Source of the DNA: an uncultured Flavonifractor sp.
GTDB lineage: Bacteria > Bacillota > Clostridia > Oscillospirales > Oscillospiraceae
Direction: 5' to 3'
DNA: 38,517 nt
Assembly: GCF_944385615.1 (NCBI RefSeq)
Contig: NZ_CALWXV010000023.1
Location: 1-38,517, forward strand
Part shown: positions 29,884-37,935 of the stretch, piece after piece
How positions within the stretch are numbered: the stretch's first letter is position 1
How the letters are laid out: each line of letters opens with the position of its first letter
Notes under the pieces: generated by a model
Databases searched by the model: none
Seen by the model: only the letters and a program-made list of their open reading frames with translations
Told to the model about the DNA's origin: nothing
Translations under genes and position numbers: made by a program

Positions 29884-30600
29884 ATGGGCATTTGGGACAC
29901 CCTGAAGCTGGACCCGGACCGCCACCGGATGGTGGCCCTGGTGGGGGGCGGCGGCAAATCCTCCACCATGTACGCCCTGGCCCGGCAGGCGGCCGACAGC
30001 GGCAAAACGGTGGTGGTCACCACCACCACCCACATTCTCCCCCATCCCAAGCTCCCTCTCACCGGCGATCCCGCCGCCCTGCCCCACCTGCTGGCCAAGC
30101 ACCGGGTGGTCACCCTGGGCCGGTACGACGCCCGGGGCAAGCTGACCGGGGCGGGCGATCCGGCGGATGATCTGGCGGCGGCCGACGTGGTGCTTATTGA
30201 GGCCGACGGGGCCAAGCTGCGGCCTTTGAAGGCTCCGGCGGACCATGAGCCGGTGATCCCCCCTCAGACCCATGCGGTCATTGGGGCGGCGGGTCTGGAC
30301 TGTGTGGGCAAGCCCATCGGGGAGATCTGCCACCGGCCGGAGTGGGTGGCTGCCCTGCTGGGGACAGGCCTGGACCATATCCTCACCCCCGCCGACGTGG
30401 CGGCGGTGCTTGCCAGCCCCCAGGGCGGGCGCAAGGGGGTCTCCCCCGCCATGGCTTACCGCTGCCTGCTGAACAAGGCGGACGACGACCCCCGGCGGGC
30501 AATGGGGCAGGAAATTCAGGCGCTGCTGGCCCAACAGGGCATTTTCAGCGCCATCACCTACTATACAGAAGAGGAGCGGGGCGGACTATGCTTATTTTAG
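29884..30600 (+). CDS. yqeC: Selenium cofactor biosynthesis protein YqeC
   Basis: 238-residue putative selenium-dependent hydroxylase accessory protein. P-loop VALVGGGGKSSTMYALA near residue 20, TTTTHILPHP, and the family block VLIEADGAKLRPLKAPADHEPVIP. YqeC occurs with selenium-dependent molybdenum hydroxylases (genomic association), so it likely helps attach or activate selenium or the Mo cofactor. The ATG at 29884 has GGGAGG seven nt upstream. It overlaps yqeB by 13 nt. Its biochemical reaction is not established. Confidence 0.9.
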   Translation: MGIWDTLKLDPDRHRMVALVGGGGKSSTMYALARQAADSGKTVVVTTTTHILPHPKLPLTGDPAALPHLLAKHRVVTLGRYDARGKLTGAGDPADDLAAADVVLIEADGAKLRPLKAPADHEPVIPPQTHAVIGAAGLDCVGKPIGEICHRPEWVAALLGTGLDHILTPADVAAVLASPQGGRKGVSPAMAYRCLLNKADDDPRRAMGQEIQALLAQQGIFSAITYYTEEERGGLCLF

Positions 30601-31391
30601 TGAAAGGCGCAGGCGATCTGGCCACCGGTACGGCGGTGCGGCTCCATCGGGCCGGCTTTTTGGTGGTCATGACTGACATTGCCCAGCCCACGGCGGTGCG
30701 GCGGACGGTGGCCTTCTCCCAGTGCATCTACGACGGCCATACCACTGTGGAGGGCATCACCGGCCGCAAAGCGGCGGACAGGGCCCAGGCGGAGGCCATT
30801 CTGGCCGCCGGGGAGATCCCGGTGCTGTGTGACCCGGAGGCCGCCATTCTGGGGCAGCTGCCCTTCACCGTGGTGGTGGACGCCATTCTGGCCAAGAAAA
30901 ACCTGGGCACCGCCATCACCGACGCCCCCATCGTGCTGGCCCTGGGTCCCGGCTTTACCGCCGGGGTGGACTGCCACGGGGTCATTGAGACCAAGCGGGG
31001 CCACGACCTGGGGCGGCTCATTTTGGAGGGGGCGGCCATCCCCAACACCGGCGTGCCCGGCGACGTGGGGGGCTACACCAAGGAGCGCATCATCCGCGCC
31101 CCCGCCGACGGCCCCTTTGAACCGGTGGCCCAAATCGGCCAGCAGGTCAGCCTGGGAGATGTGGTGGCCAAGGTCAACGGCGTACCGGTGGCCGCCCAGC
31201 TCACCGGCATCGTCCGGGGGATGCTGCCCGCCGGTATCCCAGTGACGGCGGGGATGAAGTCTGGGGACATCGACCCCCGGTGTGAGGAGCGCCACTGCTT
31301 TACGGTGTCGGACAAGGCCCGGGCCATTGGCGGCGGCGTGCTGGAAGGCATTTTGTACTTTGGGAGGAAACTGTCACTGTGGAACGACTGA
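30588..31391 (+). CDS. yqeB: Selenium-dependent molybdenum cofactor protein YqeB (EF2563 family)
   Basis: 267 residues. N-terminal Rossmann-like LILVKGAGDLATGTAVRLHRAGF, then MTDIAQPTAVRRTVAFSQ, DAPIVLALGPGFTAGVDCHGVIET and PNTGVPGDVGGYTKERIIRAP, all typical of the YqeB group; the C-terminal part has a biotinyl/lipoyl-like VSLGDVVAKVNGVPV segment. The family is a marker for selenium-labile hydroxylases such as xanthine dehydrogenase in Enterococcus and Clostridia. The start is the ATG at 30588 inside the end of yqeC, with GAGGAG upstream. It overlaps xdhC by 13 nt. It is probably needed to load selenium onto the Mo site. Confidence 0.92.
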   Translation: MLILVKGAGDLATGTAVRLHRAGFLVVMTDIAQPTAVRRTVAFSQCIYDGHTTVEGITGRKAADRAQAEAILAAGEIPVLCDPEAAILGQLPFTVVVDAILAKKNLGTAITDAPIVLALGPGFTAGVDCHGVIETKRGHDLGRLILEGAAIPNTGVPGDVGGYTKERIIRAPADGPFEPVAQIGQQVSLGDVVAKVNGVPVAAQLTGIVRGMLPAGIPVTAGMKSGDIDPRCEERHCFTVSDKARAIGGGVLEGILYFGRKLSLWND

Positions 31392-32134
31392 TTTTGTGCG
31401 GCGGCGGCCATGTGTCGCTGGAGCTGGCCTGGATGGCCGCCCGGCTGGAGTTTGAGGTGGTCGTCCTGGACGACCGGACGGAGTTTGCCAACGAGACCCG
31501 GTTCCCCATGGCGGCGCAGGTGCTCTGTATGCCCTTTGAGGAGGCCCTGGACCAGCTGGGCAGCCGGGAGAGCGACTTTTACGCCATTCTCACCCGGGGC
31601 CACGCCTTTGACAAGGACTGTCTGGCCCATGTGTTGCGGGGCAAGTACGCCTATGCGGGGATGATCGGCAGCCGTACCAAGGTGGCGGCCGTGAACAAGG
31701 CCCTGCTGGAGGAGGGCTTTTCCCAGGAAATGCTGGACGGGGTGTATGCCCCCATTGGCCTGTCCATTGGGGGGCAGACCCCGGCGGAGATCGCCGTATC
31801 CATTGCCGCCCAGCTGGTGCAGGTGCGCTCCGCTCTGGGGCCCAACATGGTCAAGCCCCCCCGGGAGCCGGGGGTGCTGTGTACCATTGTGGAAAAGCAC
31901 GGCTCTGCCCCCCGGGGTGTGGGCACCTGGATGCTGGTGCGGCCCGACGGCAGCTGCGCAGGCACCATCGGCGGCGGACAGGTGGAGTATACCGCCAAGT
32001 GCCACGCCCAAGAGCTGTGGCGCTCCGGCGGGACGGAGGAGGTCGTGGAGTACGACCTGTCCCACGCCGCCGCCGAGCTGGGCATGGTGTGCGGGGGCCG
32101 GGTGAAGGTGCGCTTCACGCCGCAAAACAAGTAA
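31379..32134 (+). CDS. xdhC: XdhC/CoxI-family accessory protein with swapped domain order
   Basis: 251 residues. Maturation factor of xanthine dehydrogenase-type enzymes, thought to bind Mo cofactor and help insert sulfur or selenium. The Rossmann half (ILCGGGHVSLELAWMAARLEF, VVLDDRTEFANETRFP, GMIGSRTK) comes first, at residues 1-145. The CoxI half (TIVEKHGSAPRGVGTWMLVRPDG, GTIGGGQVEY, GMVCGGRVKV) comes last, at 165-247. In the usual XdhC the order is the reverse. The start is GTG at 31379 with GGAGG upstream. Last gene of the operon; a terminator follows. Confidence 0.9.
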   Translation: MERLILCGGGHVSLELAWMAARLEFEVVVLDDRTEFANETRFPMAAQVLCMPFEEALDQLGSRESDFYAILTRGHAFDKDCLAHVLRGKYAYAGMIGSRTKVAAVNKALLEEGFSQEMLDGVYAPIGLSIGGQTPAEIAVSIAAQLVQVRSALGPNMVKPPREPGVLCTIVEKHGSAPRGVGTWMLVRPDGSCAGTIGGGQVEYTAKCHAQELWRSGGTEEVVEYDLSHAAAELGMVCGGRVKVRFTPQNK

Positions 32135-32144
32135 ATGAGTACAG

Positions 32145-32171
32145 GCCGCCGGGCAGATGCCCGGCGGCTTT
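32145..32171 (+). terminator. Terminator of mntP-yqeC-yqeB-xdhC
   Basis: GCCGCCGGGC (32145-32154) pairs with GCCCGGCGGC (32159-32168), loop AGAT, then TTTG. Confidence 0.85.
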
Positions 32172-32185
32172 GTTATGTTCACTCC

Positions 32186-32214
32186 TTGACTGCCTCCCTT
32201 TTTCGGGCTATAAT
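32186..32214 (+). promoter_or_regulatory. Near-consensus promoter of blaI-blaR1 pair
   Basis: TTGACT (32186-32191), 17-bp spacer, TATAAT (32209-32214). Confidence 0.92.
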
Positions 32215-32246
32215 CTTCTACAGAAGAAGAACTTCTACAACAGAAG
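32215..32246 (+). promoter_or_regulatory. Candidate BlaI operators
   Basis: Two inverted repeats directly after the -10: CTTCT-AC-AGAAG (32215-32226) and CTTCT-N5-AGAAG (32232-32246). They also contain a direct repeat CTTCTACA 17 bp apart. Binding here would block transcription start, as BlaI/MecI repressors do; the sequence is not the classical staphylococcal box, so it is a candidate only. Confidence 0.6.
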
Positions 32247-32264
32247 AATAAGGAGGTGTATGAT

Positions 32265-32642
32265 ATGAAACAGGAGATCCGCCGCCTGCCGGACAGTGAG
32301 CTGGAGCTGATGCAGATTATCTGGGCCCAGGAGCCGCCGGTGACCCGCACCGACATTGAGGGTGCGCTGCTAGGCGAGCACCCCCTGGCCCCCACCACCA
32401 TCCTCACCTTTCTCACCCGGCTGTGCGACAAGGGCTTTCTGGCGGTGGAGCGCCGGGGCAAGGTGAACTATTACACCCCCCTTATCTCCCGGCGGGACTA
32501 TCTGGCCCAGGCCAGCCGGGGGGTGCTGGACCGGCTCTTTGGAGGCTCGGTGGCTGCCCTGGCCACCTCCCTGGTGGACGCCGGGGTGAGCCGGGAGGAA
32601 TTGGAGGAGCTGCGTAAGATGCTGGAGGAGGGACAACTATGA
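32265..32642 (+). CDS. blaI: BlaI/MecI/CopY-family repressor
   Basis: 125-residue winged-helix repressor. LPDSELELMQIIWAQEPPVTRTDIEGAL, then the recognition helix region PTTILTFLTRLCDKGFLAVERRGKVNYYTPLI; C-terminal dimer helices end in VSREELEELRKMLEE. The ATG at 32265 has AGGAGG eight nt upstream; a GTG nine nt before it overlaps the RBS. Its stop overlaps the start of the sensor protease gene (ATGA). Family knowledge: the repressor is cleaved or released after the sensor is activated. No beta-lactamase is in the window. Confidence 0.93.
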   Translation: MKQEIRRLPDSELELMQIIWAQEPPVTRTDIEGALLGEHPLAPTTILTFLTRLCDKGFLAVERRGKVNYYTPLISRRDYLAQASRGVLDRLFGGSVAALATSLVDAGVSREELEELRKMLEEGQL

Positions 32643-34111
32643 CGCTGTCTGCAAGCTGGGTCTTCCGTATCATTCTCTCCCTGCTGATTGGGCTGGCCGT
32701 GGCCTTTGCCTTCCGCCAGGAGTGGCGCTATGAGCAGCAGGTGGCCCAAACCAGCTGCACCGCCCGAGAGGGGAAAAAACGAGACACCGTGATCTGGCTC
32801 TCCCCCTGGGTCCTTCCCATCCTCATCGCTGTTTTGTGGTTGGCCTCCCTCCTGTCTTCCGGTCCTGCTATCAGCACCGCCTTCCTGATGGAATCCTCCA
32901 CCCAACTGGTGGCTTTGCTCACCCTGTACTTCGGGGTGCTGATGGTCCTGCTCCCACTGCTGCGGAAAACCATCTCCGCCCGGGCTTGCGCCACCTTGTG
33001 GCTGCTTCCGGTATTTGTCTACTATGGCCAGTGCGCCTTTCGCGGGTATGTGCCTCCGCTGGTGGTGCTCCGGGTTTCCCATGCTCTGGCCTCTCTTTTA
33101 CCGTGGCTGTGGATGTTTGGCTTTGGCGCGGTTTTGCTATGGCACCTGATTTCCCATTTCCGGTTTCGCCGGATGATCCTGAAAGAGGCCCAACCCGTGG
33201 AGGTGCAGGAAGTCAAGGACCTGTGGCGGGAGGAGGAGCGTCTGGTTCTGCTGAAGCGGCACATTCCTCTGTTAACCAGTCCGGCCATCTCATCCCCCCT
33301 GACCATTGGCCTGTTCAACAAAACCATGCGCACGGTGCTGCCGCAGCGGTCCCACACCCTGGATCAGTACCGGCTGATTTTCCGCCATGAACTCCACCAC
33401 GTCCAGCGGCGGGACGTGGATACCAAGTGCTTTTACATCTTTTGCAAAGCCCTTTGCTGGTTTAATCCCCTAGTGTGGATAGCCCTGAAAAAGGCCTCCG
33501 CCGATCTGGAGCTATCCTGCGACGAGATGGTGGTATGTGGAGCTGGGGACAAGACCCGTCAAGAATATGCCTTGCTCCTGCTGGAGACAGCAGGAGACGA
33601 GCGGGGCTTCACCACCTGTCTGTCCGCCTCGGCCAAAGGGCTGCGCCACCGGCTGCAAGGGGTGGTAAAGCCTCAAAAGCGATCCTCCGGCACCTTTGTG
33701 TTGGGGGCAATTATGGTGGTGCTGATGTTGTGCTCTGGCTTTTTATCGGTCAGCAGCACCTACGGCACGATAGAAGAAGTGCTGCTGGCCCCCTACGGAA
33801 CGGTGACGGTGGACTCTGTCTCGTTACAAACGGATGATGTTGACCTGTACCGAGCCGATCTCTCTCCCCAGGTCCGGGAGGAGCTGCTGGATTATCTGTC
33901 TGCCCTGCCGGTGACCAAACTGGCCACTGGACAGGATCTGCCCAAAGATGAGGAGCGGCGTCTGTCTCTCTTTCTCTCCGACTACCAGCTGTATCTGGAG
34001 CTGACCGACGGCTTGTGTACCCTTACTCCTATGAATCGGCCCCACACCCCGGTATTGTACCGCCTGGACGAGCCGGTGGACTGGGGTGGGCTGCTGGCAC
34101 TGATAACATAA
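32639..34111 (+). CDS. BlaR1-like M56 membrane metallopeptidase
   Basis: 490-residue membrane protease. About four TM segments in the first 175 residues (near 8-25, 52-72, 88-108, 118-135, 150-172). The zinc site is HELHH (His250, Glu251, His254) with the downstream SCDEMVV Glu. One further TM lies near 348-368. The C-terminal part is only about 120 residues; no penicillin-binding transpeptidase domain (no SxxK plus KTG set) is visible, so this is not a classical beta-lactam sensor. The signal is unknown. The ATG overlaps blaI. A bidirectional terminator separates it from the convergent importer operon. Confidence 0.88.
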   Translation: MTLSASWVFRIILSLLIGLAVAFAFRQEWRYEQQVAQTSCTAREGKKRDTVIWLSPWVLPILIAVLWLASLLSSGPAISTAFLMESSTQLVALLTLYFGVLMVLLPLLRKTISARACATLWLLPVFVYYGQCAFRGYVPPLVVLRVSHALASLLPWLWMFGFGAVLLWHLISHFRFRRMILKEAQPVEVQEVKDLWREEERLVLLKRHIPLLTSPAISSPLTIGLFNKTMRTVLPQRSHTLDQYRLIFRHELHHVQRRDVDTKCFYIFCKALCWFNPLVWIALKKASADLELSCDEMVVCGAGDKTRQEYALLLLETAGDERGFTTCLSASAKGLRHRLQGVVKPQKRSSGTFVLGAIMVVLMLCSGFLSVSSTYGTIEEVLLAPYGTVTVDSVSLQTDDVDLYRADLSPQVREELLDYLSALPVTKLATGQDLPKDEERRLSLFLSDYQLYLELTDGLCTLTPMNRPHTPVLYRLDEPVDWGGLLALIT

Positions 34112-34112
34112 C

Positions 34113-34150
34113 AAAACCTGCCCCGGCGCGTATGCGCCGGGGCAGGTTTT
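34113..34150. terminator. Bidirectional terminator between convergent operons
   Basis: 17-bp perfect stem with AAAA/TTTT at its ends (34113-34129 with 34134-34150), loop GTAT; T-run on both strands. It serves the M56 peptidase gene (plus) and the ABC permease gene (minus). Confidence 0.93.
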
Positions 34151-34158
34151 TAAAATAT

Positions 34159-35145
34159 TTACCGTTCCTCCCGGAAATAAGGCAGACCCAAAGAATTGGG
34201 CGGCTGCTTGTCTTTGCTGTTGCGCAAAGAGGTAAAGATCAGCACGATCACCGTCACCACATAGGGCAGGATCTTATAGATCTCATCGGGGATAAAGCCC
34301 AGGTGGAGCCGCTGGTACAGGATCATCAGCGCCCCGAACAGGATGGAGCCCCAGATGGCGTTGAGGGGCCGCCACAGGCAGAAGATGACCAGCGCCACCG
34401 CCAGCCAGCCCTCGCCGGACAGGGCCTCATGGTTCCACACGCAGCTGGCGATGGTCATGATGTACACCATGCCGCCGATGGAGGAAATGCCGCCGCCGAT
34501 GACGGTGGCCAGGTATTTATAGGCGGTGACGTTGATGCCGGCGGCGTCGGCGGTGGCGGGGGACTCACCCACCGCCCGCAGATTCAGGCCCGCCCGGCTC
34601 TTGTTCAAAAACAGGTGCATCCCCACCGCCAGAATCAGCCCCAGGTACAGAAAAATGCTGTGACCAAAGAGCAGCGGTCCCACCACCGGCAGCTGCTGCA
34701 GCGCCGCCGGGAAGGGAGAATTGAGGAACACCGCCTTCAGATCGTTGCTCACCGCCACATAGCCGCCAGAGGTCACCCGCATATACTCGCCTATGAACTG
34801 ACCCGCGCCGGTGCCGAAGATGGCCAGGGCCAGGCCGGTGACGTTCTGGTTGGCCCTGAGGGTGATGGTGAGGAAGGAGTAAATGAGGGCTCCGATGGCG
34901 CCCCCCAGGAAGGCGAAGAACAGGGCCAGGATGACGGCCAGCACCCCGATGGTGCCGCCGGCGGCTTCATAGTAGAAGGCGGCGCCCAGGCCCATGGCCC
35001 CGCCCATAAACATCATGCCCTCCACGCCCAGGTTCAGGTTGCCCGCCTTTTCCGACAGGATCTCACCCAGGGTACCAAAGAGCAGGGGCACGCCGTTGAG
35101 GACGGCGGCCATGATGAGGAGCAGCACCGCGTTTTGATTGATCAT
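34159..35145 (-). CDS. ABC permease, BMP-associated nucleoside/simple sugar type (NupQ-like)
   Basis: 328-residue inner-membrane permease with about nine hydrophobic segments. N-terminal block NGVPLLFGTLGEILSEKAGNLNLGVEGMM is the hallmark of the second permease of BMP-type importers (NupQ/YufQ). The ATG at 35145 overlaps the preceding permease stop (ATGA). Together with the partner permease, a two-domain ATPase and a BMP binding protein it forms a complete importer of nucleosides or related compounds. In this family the substrate is usually a nucleoside; some members take bases or sugars. Confidence 0.93.
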   Translation of the reverse strand: MINQNAVLLLIMAAVLNGVPLLFGTLGEILSEKAGNLNLGVEGMMFMGGAMGLGAAFYYEAAGGTIGVLAVILALFFAFLGGAIGALIYSFLTITLRANQNVTGLALAIFGTGAGQFIGEYMRVTSGGYVAVSNDLKAVFLNSPFPAALQQLPVVGPLLFGHSIFLYLGLILAVGMHLFLNKSRAGLNLRAVGESPATADAAGINVTAYKYLATVIGGGISSIGGMVYIMTIASCVWNHEALSGEGWLAVALVIFCLWRPLNAIWGSILFGALMILYQRLHLGFIPDEIYKILPYVVTVIVLIFTSLRNSKDKQPPNSLGLPYFREER

Positions 35146-36230
35146 ACCTTTGCCCCCTCCTTATGGCCGCCCCGGACGATCAGGCGGTAATTGATGAAGA
35201 ACTCGCAGCCCAGCATACAGAACAGGAAAATGCCGGTGATGATATCAGAGATGGAGGCGGGGACATTGAGCTGGGTCTGAAGGGTGTCGGCCCCCTTGTC
35301 CAGCACCGCCAGCAGCACGGAGATACCCACCATGGCGAAGGGGTTGAGCTGGGCCAGCCAGGCCACGGTGATGGCGGTAAAGCCCACCCCGGCGGCCACT
35401 CCGGCGTGGAGGGTGTTGTCCGCACCGGAGGCCACAATAAAGCCCACCAGACCGGCCACCGCGCCGGAGAGGAACATGGTGCGCATGATGATCTTGCCCA
35501 CGTTCATCCCGGCATACCGGGCGGTCTTTTCGCTCTCGCCGATGACGGCGATCTCATAGCCCTGCTTGGTATACTTCATATAGAAGAACATAGCCACCGT
35601 CAGAATGAGCACGATGATCCAGCCGCAGTGGACCCCCAGCACCTTGGGCAGCACGGCGGCATTGTCAAACTGGGGAATGATCTGGGAGCCGGGACGGCCC
35701 TCCCAGGGGCCGCCCTGGAGCCACTTCACCACGCCGATGATGATATAGTTCATCATCAGGGTGAACAGAGTCTCGTTGGTGCCCCAGCGGGCCTTGAAGA
35801 AGGCGGGCACCAGGGCCCACAGGCCGCCGCAGATGGCTCCGGCCACCGCCATGACCACCAGCAGCACCGGACCGGGCAGCTTGTCCGCCCAGAAGAGGGC
35901 GAAGTAGCTGGCCCCCACGGCCCCGGCGGTGATCTGGCCCTCGGCGCCGATGTTCCAGAACTTCATCTTGAAGCAGGGGGCGATAGCCAGGGCGGTGCCC
36001 AGCAGGGGGATGGCGATTTTCACGGTCTGGCGAATGGCGGTTTTTTTGCCCAGAGAGCCGGTGAGCATGGTGCCGAAGGCTCCAAAGGGGTTGTGGCCCA
36101 TCACCAGAAAGATCAGGGCGCTGATAAGGATGGCCGCCAGGAAGGAGGCCCCCCGGATGGCCCACACCTGGCCCCGGGGCATGGCGTCCCGCTTGGCCAG
36201 ACGGATCAGGGGCGTATGGGATTCATGCAT
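35142..36230 (-). CDS. ABC permease, BMP-associated nucleoside/simple sugar type (NupP-like)
   Basis: 362-residue inner-membrane permease, partner of the gene downstream. Marks: KTAIRQTVKIAIPLLGTALAIAPCFKMKFWNIGAEGQI, a family signature, and GTNETLFTLMMNYI; about ten hydrophobic segments. The start is ATG at 36230, 8 nt inside the end of the ATPase gene, with AAAGGAGG seven nt upstream inside that gene. So the three genes are translationally coupled. Confidence 0.94.
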   Translation of the reverse strand: MHESHTPLIRLAKRDAMPRGQVWAIRGASFLAAILISALIFLVMGHNPFGAFGTMLTGSLGKKTAIRQTVKIAIPLLGTALAIAPCFKMKFWNIGAEGQITAGAVGASYFALFWADKLPGPVLLVVMAVAGAICGGLWALVPAFFKARWGTNETLFTLMMNYIIIGVVKWLQGGPWEGRPGSQIIPQFDNAAVLPKVLGVHCGWIIVLILTVAMFFYMKYTKQGYEIAVIGESEKTARYAGMNVGKIIMRTMFLSGAVAGLVGFIVASGADNTLHAGVAAGVGFTAITVAWLAQLNPFAMVGISVLLAVLDKGADTLQTQLNVPASISDIITGIFLFCMLGCEFFINYRLIVRGGHKEGAKV

Positions 36231-37812
36231 CTTGTTGTGCCTCCTTTCCCCCGCCTACCCGGGTCATGAGCAGGCCCACTTCCTCCTTGGTGGCGGTAGG
36301 CCCGTCCACAATGCCGGACACCTGGCCGCCGCACAGCACCAAGATGCGGTCGCACAGCTCCAGCAGCACGTCCAGGTCCTCGCCCACCAGCAGCACCGCC
36401 ACTTCCTTCAGCTTTTGCTCATTGAGCAGGCGGTAGATGGTGTAGGAGGAGTGGATATCCAGGCCCCGGACGGGATAGGCAGTCATGAGCACCGTGGGGG
36501 TGGAGGCAATCTCCCTGCCCACCAGCACCTTCTGCACATTGCCGCCGGACAGCCGCCGCACCGGGGTGGACACCCCGGGGGTGACGATTTCCAGCTCGTC
36601 AATGAGCTGTTCGGCCAGAGCCTTGGGGGCCTTCCGGTCCACCAGGGGGCCGGGGGTATCCTTGTAGGTCTTGAGCATCATGTTGTCCACCATGCCCATG
36701 CCCCCCACCAGACCCATGCCCAGCCGGTCCTCGGGCACGAAGGCCAGGGACACCCCCACCTTGCGGATTTGGCCGGGGGTCTTGCCCACCAGCTCCTCCC
36801 CCGCTTTGTCCACCGGCACATGGTGGCCGGCAATATCGCTGTTGGGGTGAGGCGGATAGTAGAAGATGTGGCCGCTCTCCGCCTTCTGCAATCCGGCGAT
36901 GGCCTCCAGCAGCTCCTTCTGCCCCGAGCCGGCGATCCCGGCGATGCCCAAAATCTCCCCGCCGAAGGCCTGGAAGGAGATATCCTTCAGCACCGGCAGG
37001 CCCTCGCTGCTCAGGCAATTGAGGCCCTTGACCTCCAGCCGCAGGTCCTTATACTTGGCCTCCGGCCGGTCGATGTTGAGGGTAACGGCGTGGCCCACCA
37101 TCATCTCGGTGAGCTTCTGGGGGTCGGTGTCGGCGGTGTTGACGGTGCCGATGTACTTGCCCTTGCGGAGCACCGCCACCTTATCGGACAGGGCCATGAC
37201 CTCGTGGAGCTTGTGGGTGATAATGACGATGGCCTTTCCGTCGGCCTTCATGGCCCGGAGAATGGCAAAGAGCTTGTCGGTCTCCTGGGGGGTGAGCACG
37301 GCGGTGGGCTCGTCCAAAATCAAAATTTCCGCACCCCGGTAGAGTACCTTGACGATCTCCACCGTCTGCTTTTCCGACACCGACATGTCGTACACCTTTT
37401 TGTTGGGGTCGATGCCGAAGCCGTACTTGTCGCTGATGGCCTGGACCTTGGCGGCCACCGCCTTGCGGTCGTGGCCCTCCCCCTTCAGGCCCAGGGCGAT
37501 ATTTTCGGCGGCGGTGAATACCTCCACCAGCTTGTAGTGCTGGTGGATCATGCCGATGCCGCAGGCAAAGGCGTCCTTGGGGGAACGGATGGCGGTGGGC
37601 TTGCCCTCCACCAGGATCTCCCCCTCGTCGGGCAGGTAGATGCCGGAGAGCATATTCATCAATGTGGTTTTGCCGCTGCCGTTCTCTCCCAGCAGGGAGA
37701 GAATCTCCCCCCGGTTGATGGTCAGATCGATGCTGTCATTGGCCACCACCTTGCCGAAGCGTTTGGTGATGTGCCTGAGTTCGATGGCATGGACAGGTTC
37801 CAAGGCTGTCAT
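36223..37812 (-). CDS. ABC importer ATPase with two nucleotide-binding domains (NupO/RbsA-like)
   Basis: 529 residues with two ATPase domains. Domain 1: Walker A LLGENGSGKTT near residue 42; the signature is the degenerate SVSEKQTVE usual in this group; Walker B ILILDEPTAVLTPQE. Domain 2: Walker A position has the degenerate GIAGSGQKELLEA, signature RLSGGNVQKVLVGRE, Walker B VLMTAYPVRGLD. Domain 2 is thus the weaker ATPase, as in RbsA-type proteins. The ATG at 37812 has AGGAAGG almost adjacent; spacing is short, but no better start is seen. It follows the binding protein gene, separated by a hairpin. Confidence 0.95.
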   Translation of the reverse strand: MTALEPVHAIELRHITKRFGKVVANDSIDLTINRGEILSLLGENGSGKTTLMNMLSGIYLPDEGEILVEGKPTAIRSPKDAFACGIGMIHQHYKLVEVFTAAENIALGLKGEGHDRKAVAAKVQAISDKYGFGIDPNKKVYDMSVSEKQTVEIVKVLYRGAEILILDEPTAVLTPQETDKLFAILRAMKADGKAIVIITHKLHEVMALSDKVAVLRKGKYIGTVNTADTDPQKLTEMMVGHAVTLNIDRPEAKYKDLRLEVKGLNCLSSEGLPVLKDISFQAFGGEILGIAGIAGSGQKELLEAIAGLQKAESGHIFYYPPHPNSDIAGHHVPVDKAGEELVGKTPGQIRKVGVSLAFVPEDRLGMGLVGGMGMVDNMMLKTYKDTPGPLVDRKAPKALAEQLIDELEIVTPGVSTPVRRLSGGNVQKVLVGREIASTPTVLMTAYPVRGLDIHSSYTIYRLLNEQKLKEVAVLLVGEDLDVLLELCDRILVLCGGQVSGIVDGPTATKEEVGLLMTRVGGGKEAQQDA

Positions 37813-37893
37813 CCTTCCTGTAATCAGACGTGGTTTACAGCGATACGGGATATGGGGCGGGTCGGCCCCTCCCCCATTTCCCGGGAAAGACGG

Positions 37894-37923
37894 AAAAGAG
37901 GGCTGCTGGTGCAGCCCTCTTTT
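37894..37923 (-). terminator. Hairpin between binding protein and importer genes
   Basis: 13-bp stem AAAAGAGGGCTGC / GCAGCCCTCTTTT with TGGT loop. T residues in the 3' arm on the minus strand. Likely a leaky terminator or mRNA-stabilising stem that makes the binding protein more abundant than the membrane parts, as in many ABC operons. Confidence 0.8.
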
Positions 37924-37935
37924 GGGTCAAGGTCA

